The notes under the pieces: generated by a model | Database searches by the model: none | Seen by the model: the letters and a program-made list of their open reading frames with translations, nothing else | Told to the model about the DNA's origin: nothing | DNA from: Pycnopodia helianthoides | Lineage: Eukaryota; Echinodermata; Asteroidea; Forcipulatida; Asteriidae | Assembly (NCBI GenBank): GCA_032158295.1 | Contig: CM063258.1 | Location: forward strand, 7,458,583-7,522,582 | Reading direction: 5' to 3' | DNA: 64,000 nt | Translations under genes and position numbers: made by a program | Part shown: positions 57,065 through 64,000 of the stretch, piece after piece | How positions within the stretch are numbered: the first letter of the stretch is position 1 | Layout: each line of letters starts with the position of its first letter

Positions 57065-57450
57065 ACTTTAGTATTATTATTATAAATATATATTTCTGGT
57101 GATGAAACCAAGGATGCCTCATAAGTAATCTTAATCACTTTAGCCTGCAAGTCGGAAGAACCTGTAAACAAGGGAGCTTGCTGTGTGAACCAGAAACACC
57201 AGGGTTAACCCCTACTCTTCCACGATACGTGTTCTTTTTTTTTGCACGTGCACTGCCAATCCTAGCAAACGGGACCTCCAGCGTAATGCCCCATCCGGAG
57301 GACAAAGCAATTGTGGTGAAGTATCTCACTCAAGGACACAAGTGTCAAGACCGGGACTCGAACCCACACTCTGCTGATCACAAACACTTTGTGACTGCAG
57401 GAAGTCAAAACTGTGACGCTTTCGTAAACATTTGTCGAACATGTTATCCT
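57065..57450 (-). mobile_element. tRNA-derived SINE, 'ACACAAGTGTCA' family
   Basis: Same body as 12120-12540 ('aggatgcctcataagtaat', 'gttaacccctactcttcca'), with a reversed head 'gaccgggactcgaaccc'. Confidence 0.7.
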
Positions 57451-58146
57451 TCCTACTTTAATCTGATTTATGGTTTTTTTTATTGTTTTTTTTTTTGCCA
57501 TCGGAAATTGTTATTGCATAACCTAAAAAGCCTATAGAAACCTATACCATACGTACATGTATAGGTGAGCCCTTGTACTCAATGTAATGTTCCTACTTTT
57601 TTTTCCCGAGGGTCAAGTACATGTATCGTGCCTCTCTCGTCGTCATTAGTAACGTGTCGTGAGGCCACATGTAAATGTGCTGTTCTTAATTATTGGATTT
57701 TGACATTCTCTGTTTGAAATGGACTTACTTTTTTTGTCCAATCCCTCATTACCAGTGAAAGTTAATAAAAATGGCACAATGGATTAGTGTGTAGTGAACT
57801 TAGACAACACATTTATAACATCCTACAAGCATATTAATTTTCATTCAATGTGGTTCACTTTGATTTGAACACAAGAGGGCGCTCTACTTGTACATCATCA
57901 GCTAGTGCACACTGGCTTAACATTTTAATCCATGTATCTCGGTGGGGGTGACAGTATACTGTACATTTGAAATACATTGTGTACAATGTTCATACAAATC
58001 TACGAGCCTAAGAATGTTATCTTGAAAACAAGATATTATTTGTTTCACATTTTAATTGTCTCTTGTCTTCATATTCATGAAATTCAAGATTCACAATTTT
58101 TACAAAAAAAAGTATTTACTATATATTTGTTTTTCTGATTTTTTGT

Positions 58147-58282
58147 GAAGTTACCTCTTTTAAAAAAACTACATCACTGCAAAGGGGGTCCTTTCTCACA
58201 ATGTTTTATACTATCAGCAGCTCTCTAGGTGCTCTTTACCAAGTAAGTTTTTATGGTCATCCATTTTTTGAGTAATTACCAG
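58147..58282. mobile_element. Partial TTAA MITE family A, reverse
   Basis: Right portion only: 'cacaatgttttatactatca' to 'tttttgagtaattacc'. Terminal TTAA missing. Confidence 0.6.
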
Positions 58283-58392
58283 GTTCCTTAGTTTTTTTAA
58301 TTTTTTATAATCAACAGTAATGGACTGCCGCTTACAGCCATCATAAAAATATGTATAAACATTGAAGATACATAATGAGTCTACAATTTGTT

Positions 58393-58767
58393 TTAAAGGC
58401 ACTGGACACTATTGGTAATTACTCAAAATAATTGTTAGCATAAAAACTTACTTGGTAACGAGCAATGGAGGGCTGTTGATAGTATAAAACATTGTGAGAA
58501 AGGGTTTCCTCTGTTTACCTCCCTTTTGAGAAAGAAGTAAAATATTTGAGTTGATTTTGAGACCTCAAGCGTGAGGTCTCAAAATCAAGCATCTGAAAGC
58601 GCACAACTTCTTGTGACAAGGGTGTTTTTTCTTCCATTATTATCTCGCAACTTCGATGACCAATTGAGTTCAAATTTTCACAGGTTTGTTATTTTGTGCA
58701 TATGTTGAGATACACCAAGTGAGAAGACTGGTCTTTGACAATTACCAAAGGTGTCCAGTGTCTTTAA
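58393..58767. mobile_element. TTAA MITE family A with palindromic centre
   Basis: TTAAAGGCACTGGACACTAT to 'gtgtccagtgtctttaa'. The middle (58553-58590) folds into a hairpin, GATTTTGAGACCTCA with its complement. Best example here of this family's canonical form. Confidence 0.75.
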
Positions 58768-59129
58768 AGAACAATATCAAAATCCTAATACTCTGCAAAA
58801 TACATTGAATATTACAAATATAAAAATCAAGCACAGTTTTCACAGACAATGACGTTCTCGATGTCATCCATCATCCCAGTTTCTCTCAAAATACACACCA
58901 GTATCAGCGATACCAGACTAGCGTCTCAAGTCTTCAGGTCCTCAAGGAGAGAGAAGGAAAAAAGTGGCGGTAATCCTACCATGCCCCCGTACAATCAATT
59001 AACGGCAAAATCCTTGGGACTACTTCTCCGCAAAAAAAACGTTCATAGGTCAACATTGCTTTATAATCTGTAATGTCATCGGGGTTGTTATGAGTGTAAT
59101 TTAATATCCGTATTTAATGCACACAGCGT

Positions 59130-59985
59130 ATGCAAATAATTGGGCGTCTTGCAACGGTGTGCAAGTAGGCCTATATTATAATTTTAATGGATAGCACCGG
59201 TCAGTTTGTATTTGGGTACAAACGGTAAGATAGTGCACTCGTTGTTGACGGAGTATTAGGCAGTTTTTAAAAATGGCGGCGCTTTACCAACTGAGCTATC
59301 GAGCTGTAATGTTGGTGGTTTCCCAATTTATATTTGTTCAACCCAAATATGAATAGAGCAGGGGTTGAACCTGCGACCTCTGAGTTACTATGCCGGCACT
59401 CTACCAACTGAGCTACCTGGTCAGTTTGTATTTGGTACAAACGGTAACATCCAGAGTATTAGGCAGTTTTTTTAAATGCCGGTGCTATACAAGCTTAGCT
59501 ATCTACAGTGTATGCAAATAATTGGGCGTCTTGTAACGGTGTGCAAGTATATTATCATTTTAATGGTACAAACGGTAACATAGTGCACTCGTTGTTGACG
59601 GAGTATTAGACAGTTTTTAAAAATGGCAGCGCTCTACCAATTGAGCTATCTAGCCCTTATGTCTTTGGTCTCGCAATTTTTATTTGTACAACCCAAATAT
59701 GAATAGAGCAGGCTTTGAACCTCCAACCTCTGAATTAGCGTTCTGGCGCTCTACCAGCTGAGCTATCTAGCCCTTATGTTCGCGGTCTCCCCATTTTGTC
59801 AATGTCGTTGCTCGGTGGTGCCAGTCAGAAGCCATTCTACCTGTAACTGCCATACAACCAGGGATCGCACACAAGTTTACGATACAACCTGGAGATACAA
59901 CCTGGGCAGCTGCAGGACAGGGATCACCTTTAATTAATTTTGGGTTGAACAAAGAAAAATTGACTAGAGCGGAATTTGAAGCTTT
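59130..59985 (-). repeat. Antisense cluster of tRNA-like modules with a 382-bp tandem duplication
   Basis: Reversed A-box words (ccaactgagcta and variants) occur at about 59287, 59403, 59495, 59637 and 59753. Modules 59353-59425 and 59705-59775 also keep a B-box. The segment 'tatgcaaataattgggcgtc' occurs at 59130 and 59512, and 'cgttgttgacggagtatta' at about 59240 and 59590. Acceptor and T stems are mismatched, so these are SINE/pseudo-tRNA modules. Confidence 0.6.
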
Positions 59986-60005
59986 GACCTTAGTATTTTC
60001 AAGCA

Positions 60006-60235
60006 TTAACCCTCTTGCTGTCTGACCATTCAATACCATTCACTGTGGTTTTGAATGATAGATCAACTATGCCAGCCTGCAATATGATACCATGAGGGAA
60101 TGCATGTACACAGTACACAGTTACTTCTGTGCACAGTTGTGCCACCGTACACAACCTTGGCAGTCGAATGGTTTCAAATGGTTGGTCAACTCACTGGAAA
60201 ATGTTGCCAAGAGTCACTGACAGTAGGAGGGTTAA
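60006..60235. mobile_element. piggyBac-type MITE, 230 bp, near-identical to 1102-1331
   Basis: Flanked by TTAA, ends CCCTCTTGCTGTC and GACAGTAGGAGGG. Same length and orientation as the copy at 1102-1331. Confidence 0.75.
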
Positions 60236-60344
60236 CAAGTGAAGAGATAGTACTGAGTCAAAATGACTTGAAGGCATCGAAACAAGTACGCAGCTCAGGT
60301 TCAAATATAATTAAACCCTTATCAATAAATTAGTGCATCCATTA

Positions 60345-60720
60345 AATGTATTCTACAGAATTGGTAGAGCTGACAAAATAGTCATGGACAGTGTTCATGT
60401 TTTGTGTGATCAACCATATACATGAAATACATCTGTGAAAATTTGGGCTTAATCCATTGAGTCGGGAGACAGGAGAAAATCATGAAAAAATCATGCACAA
60501 TTTTCAGCATGTAAGCATATTGTCCTTAATTTGGATTGTAACAACTAAAATCAGCTGTTGCTTTTTTTTTTTTTTTTTAGGTTTTCAAGTACAGTTTTCT
60601 CGAAAATGACTTCATTTCAGAGGGAAATGTTTCACAGAAAACAGATGGTTGTTGTATGAACTTAATATAGTCAGTAAGCTTTCAGACTGAAATTAAACAA
60701 TGATGTTTTTTATCTTTAAA
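60345..60720. mobile_element. MITE family D, reverse orientation
   Basis: 'tctacagaattggtagagct' at the left, 'gtgatcaaccatatacatg' and 'ttgtccttaatttgg' inside. Right end eroded. Confidence 0.55.
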
Positions 60721-61632
60721 AATCAAAACAAAAATTTGGATTGAATCTGATCAGTTCTATTAATGCTTGCTTTTAAACGTCTCAAAAAGTGAAAATCATT
60801 CTACAATCTGTCATCTCAAGTTGTTTGCATTTAATTGTATGTCAAGTTGCGGACAGCTTCTTAACCACTTTGGTTCGGTATTCTGAAGAAGAAAAACTGT
60901 CCGTGCCCACCCGCAGAATTATTTTTCTGAACTGTTTAGAGCATCTTGAGTCACGTGAACACGCAAAGTGTTGACGCATCCTTATATGTATCCGTTAGAC
61001 TGGTCAGGTAGACTTGTGAAACCTTTCTGTGATTGTCTTGTGTTTCCTTCTTTCCTTCTCAACGGCTTGAAGTGTTTTTCTTTTTTTTCTGACCTACATC
61101 GAGGAATTGGAAAATGTCTTTTGAGTTGGTAACCCCTGGAGGCGAGAGCAGATTCACAGTGTGAGGGAACACTAAGTGGGTTACTCTTAACCGGTGGCCA
61201 TCATCTCACCTCCTCAGAGAGAAGGCCCCAGTTGTTGACAAGAAACTGGAGTGTAGATACAGTTCTGGAATCCGTGTGTGTATTGTAACAGAGGTCTGTA
61301 AAAAACAAAATCCGCCTTTCTGTTGAAACCCTTGGACCCCGAGGGGGCTGTTGTTTTCCTCTGCCATCTTTAGCGAGAGGAATTTTGAAAAAACCAAGGT
61401 TTTGTTTTTAGTTCTGCTTTCTTTGTCTTAAATTGCGATCACACACCTACATGTGCACACAGCCTTACAGATTGGGTTTGTGGGGTCCTGCTGTTGTTGT
61501 TATTTGATTTCCTTTTCTTAAGAATTCCTCTGTGGGGTCCAAGTCGAACGAAGGAAAACTTTGTGGGGTCCAATTTGCCACAAAACCCATGCACAGTGTG
61601 TCACCAGCTTGTGTACAATCTTAGCTTAAACT

Positions 61633-62028
61633 TTAAGGCAAAGTGTACCTTTGGTTTTTGGAACTGTTTAATTGTTTTAATCCTATATGAATGTAGACAA
61701 TACACAATAAAACTAGCCTGTGAGTGTTTCGTTTCAAAAGGTGGTGGCATTTTTGAGATATCATCAAAAATCTGGAGCGGTTATGTCCGCGCAGGAATCA
61801 ATAATCCGTAATTTGAATACACAATCTGAGAAACGTTTAAATGCGCAAAAACTTTCTCAGTGTGACCTTTTTTTTTTTAAATCTCTCTCTCTAAAACAAC
61901 ATTCCTTAGAAGGGAATCGTTTCTCAACATGTTATACATTATCAACAGCTGCAGCGCTTCTTGCCAAATAAGTTTTTATCGTCATTCCTTTTTTGGAGTA
62001 AATTACCAAAGGTATACCCTCCCTTTAA
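61633..62028. mobile_element. TTAA MITE family C, reverse orientation
   Basis: TTAAGGCAAAGTGTACCT to 'aaggtataccctccctttaa', with 'gtggtggcatttttgagata'. Confidence 0.7.
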
Positions 62029-62479
62029 ATACATAGACTTTAATAGTGTCAAACGTGTGGCTACAGAGGATTTTTTCAACATTTTTGCTTCCCTCCCCCT
62101 TATCTTTTTTTTAACCCATGGGGTACCCTGATGTAAATCGTGTTCCATGTTCCATCAATGCAACGCCTTGCCTGAAGGAGCTCATCAGCTGTTTCAAGTT
62201 TATTATTCCACGTTGATCGTGTCCCAGCTGTAAATGCCCCAAAATTAATGAAAATGTGACAGAAATCCTCCGACTTAAACCGCTCGTTCGTGTCAAATTA
62301 AGAACTGTCTGTTGCCCCTAGATCGCGAGACGCAATCAGGGACGATCTCGGCGTGAAGTCTGCATGCATTCAGGCCGATACATTTTCTGGGTTGTTCTTT
62401 TTATTCCTGAGTTCAGGAGGTTTGTTTTTTTATCATGAAACTCCTTTTGCCATCAGGCTTAATTCCCATTGAGGGAAAA

Positions 62480-62725
62480 TTTTGTGGCGTGTCGAGTGGT
62501 TAAGAGAACCGGACTCGAGCTCTGGTATTTCTGGTCAGAAGAGGGTGGGTTCAAGTCCCGGTCGTGGCACTTGTGTCCTTGAGCAAGATGCTTTACCACA
62601 ATTGCGTTGTCCAATGCGGATTGGACATTAAGCCGTAGGTCCAGTGTACTAGCATTGGTAGTGTGTGTACGTAAAAGAACCCAGAATCCTTGGTTTCATC
62701 GCCAGAAATGTAACGAATAATAATG
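62480..62725 (+). mobile_element. tRNA-Leu/Ser-derived SINE, forward full-length copy
   Basis: Head 'gtgtcgagtggttaagaga' (A-box), long variable arm, B-box 'gggttcaagtcccgg', then 'cacttgtgtccttgagcaag', 'acgtaaaagaaccc' and a tail ending 'ggtttcatcgccagaaatgt'. Clearest forward copy of the 12120-12540 family. Confidence 0.75.
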
Positions 62726-62959
62726 ATAATAGACATACGAGGCTACATGTACATTTCAATCATACAAAGTGACATTCTCCAAATCTTCAGTTTGCACTGT
62801 AGCAATTAGTACTTGGTACAATCGTATCAACAATGATTCCACAAATAATACCCTTCAACAAAATTATCTGAATTTCCTGCAAAAATGCTCAATCTTGGAT
62901 GATGTTTTCAGAACATGCGTTAAATTCTCATAGGCTATATTTTTGTTCACTTTTTGAAA

Positions 62960-63160
62960 CTGTTTTTCCGGTAATGATTCTAAGGGGCCCTCTTAACGCT
63001 GTAATGAAGAAAATGTCCGGTTTCAGATTCGGCGGGAAAAAACCCAAATAGGGAAAAAACCCATCTAAGTAGGTAGGGACTGAAAACCCAATCCACACAC
63101 CCGAAATCCATTGAGGTGACAGGCGGAAAGAGACCACTCAGCCAACCTGATCCCAAAACC
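62960..63160 (-). mobile_element. tRNA-derived SINE, 'ATCTAAAACTG' family, reverse
   Basis: 'ttccggtaatgattctaagg', 'gactgaaaacccaatccac' and a degenerate reversed head up to 'ccactcagccaacctgat'. Confidence 0.6.
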
Positions 63161-63819
63161 TTTCCAGCATAAAATGGAAATACTCAATACAAAGAAGAAT
63201 ATTTTGTTAAATATAAAACCGATCGCCCTTTTCATGAGTGGAAGAATCTAGACAGATTCTACACTCTTTATTTAGAAACCATCTCCCCAGGCCTAATACT
63301 TTGTGTTCTCTGTCCTGAATAAAAAGAAGGAAAAAAAAGAAGGAAAAAAAAAAAATCTAACCCAGAGAAAAAAATCTAATTAAGATTTTGATCAGATGAA
63401 GTATCGAGTGAATATCCACTGACGCATAATGCCAGACTGTTTAAAAAACAAATTATAAATTAATCTGTCTGACCTGAAAGAAAAATTTAATTGAGAGCTT
63501 CGGGATTTCGAACTGTCACATTCAATAGACCAGCACTGTTTATCTTGAAAACTTAACCAAGGCTTTGCCACCAAGCATCGGGTCCAGAGAAGCTGTGTGG
63601 TTTTTTTTTATGAAGGTCAGGTCTATCTCTCTCACCCCCCCCCCCAAACCCTTGCAAAATCAATTAGTAAGAAGCCAACCTGTCCAGCCTCTATGTCAGT
63701 ACTTAGATTGCGTTAAAGGGATCTAAACATTCGGGACAATGTCATTGGCATTGAATTTTCTTGATAATTAAAGATGTGTGCCAGCAGCAGATGCATTCAT
63801 GATTTTATTTATTTATTTA

Positions 63820-64000
63820 TATTTTGTCAATACAAGTTTGCCCCAATTGAGGCTAAAAGCCACTCTTGGTAAAGGGGCTACTAGAAGAGAAAAAATACTA
63901 AAGATGAAAATAACTCAGAGGAGCTGATGGGAGGAATCTATGATCTTCTCAAAACAATCCAGATTTTATTGTTGGATAAAATTAGTGTACACTGGCTACA
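63820..64000 (-). mobile_element. LINE 3' end, truncated by the window edge
   Basis: 'actaaagatgaaaataactc' and 'gagctgatgggaggaat' match the 3' flank of the LINE fragment at 11325-11400 ('gaagatgaaaataactcggg'). The coding part would continue to the right. Confidence 0.6.

Noticed and set aside
57178..57537. 119-codon frame (MLCEPETPGLTP...)
   Set aside because: Lies inside a tRNA-derived SINE; the same phrases occur in the copy at 12120-12540.
56046..64000. Further EVI5 exons
   Set aside because: I looked for the next coiled-coil segment of the family on the plus strand and found only repeats. The following exons are presumed to lie to the right of the window.

Overview
This is animal nuclear DNA: three intron-containing genes lie in an AT-rich, repeat-dense background. 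The repeats point to an echinoderm, most likely a sea star. They include many TTAA-flanked miniature elements, tRNA-derived SINEs, the GCTTAAGCAG fold-back family, and LINE tails ending in (ATT)n. The species call is inference from repeat style and has not been tested by a search.

Layout. 0-7 kb (+): a complete casein kinase 2 beta subunit gene (CSNK2B), six coding exons, 223 residues. 7-17 kb: no gene recognised; fold-back elements, a LINE fragment and SINEs. 17-19.2 kb (-): a complete three-exon PIN1 peptidyl-prolyl isomerase gene, 155 residues, with a compact promoter carrying E2F-like and CCAAT motifs. 19.2-26.7 kb: intergenic, with a large inverted-repeat element (20.3-20.7 kb), a GC-rich block with a ZNF143-like motif (23.9 kb) and a possible Penelope-type fragment with a hammerhead-like motif (25.0 kb). 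26.7 kb to beyond the right edge (+): the 5' part of an EVI5/EVI5L-type Rab GTPase-activating protein. Ten coding exons (560 residues) are visible, with a disordered N-terminus, an intact TBC domain and the start of the C-terminal coiled coil. The rest lies past 64,000.

The three genes belong to different processes (CK2 regulation, phospho-dependent proline isomerisation, Rab11/Rab35-type traffic and cytokinesis). I see no operon-like or pathway linkage. PIN1 and EVI5 are divergently arranged, so the 19-26.7 kb interval should hold both promoters.

The intronic and intergenic space is mostly short non-autonomous elements. Several copy pairs are about 96-98% identical by eye, so some families have moved recently. 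Several TTAA-flanked elements end 30-55 bp from a coding exon. Other structures of note are a 139-bp almost loopless palindrome (45.2 kb), a minisatellite with a 287-bp higher-order period (48.5-49.3 kb) and an antisense cluster of tRNA-like modules (59.1-60.0 kb). I did not find a clearly new protein system.
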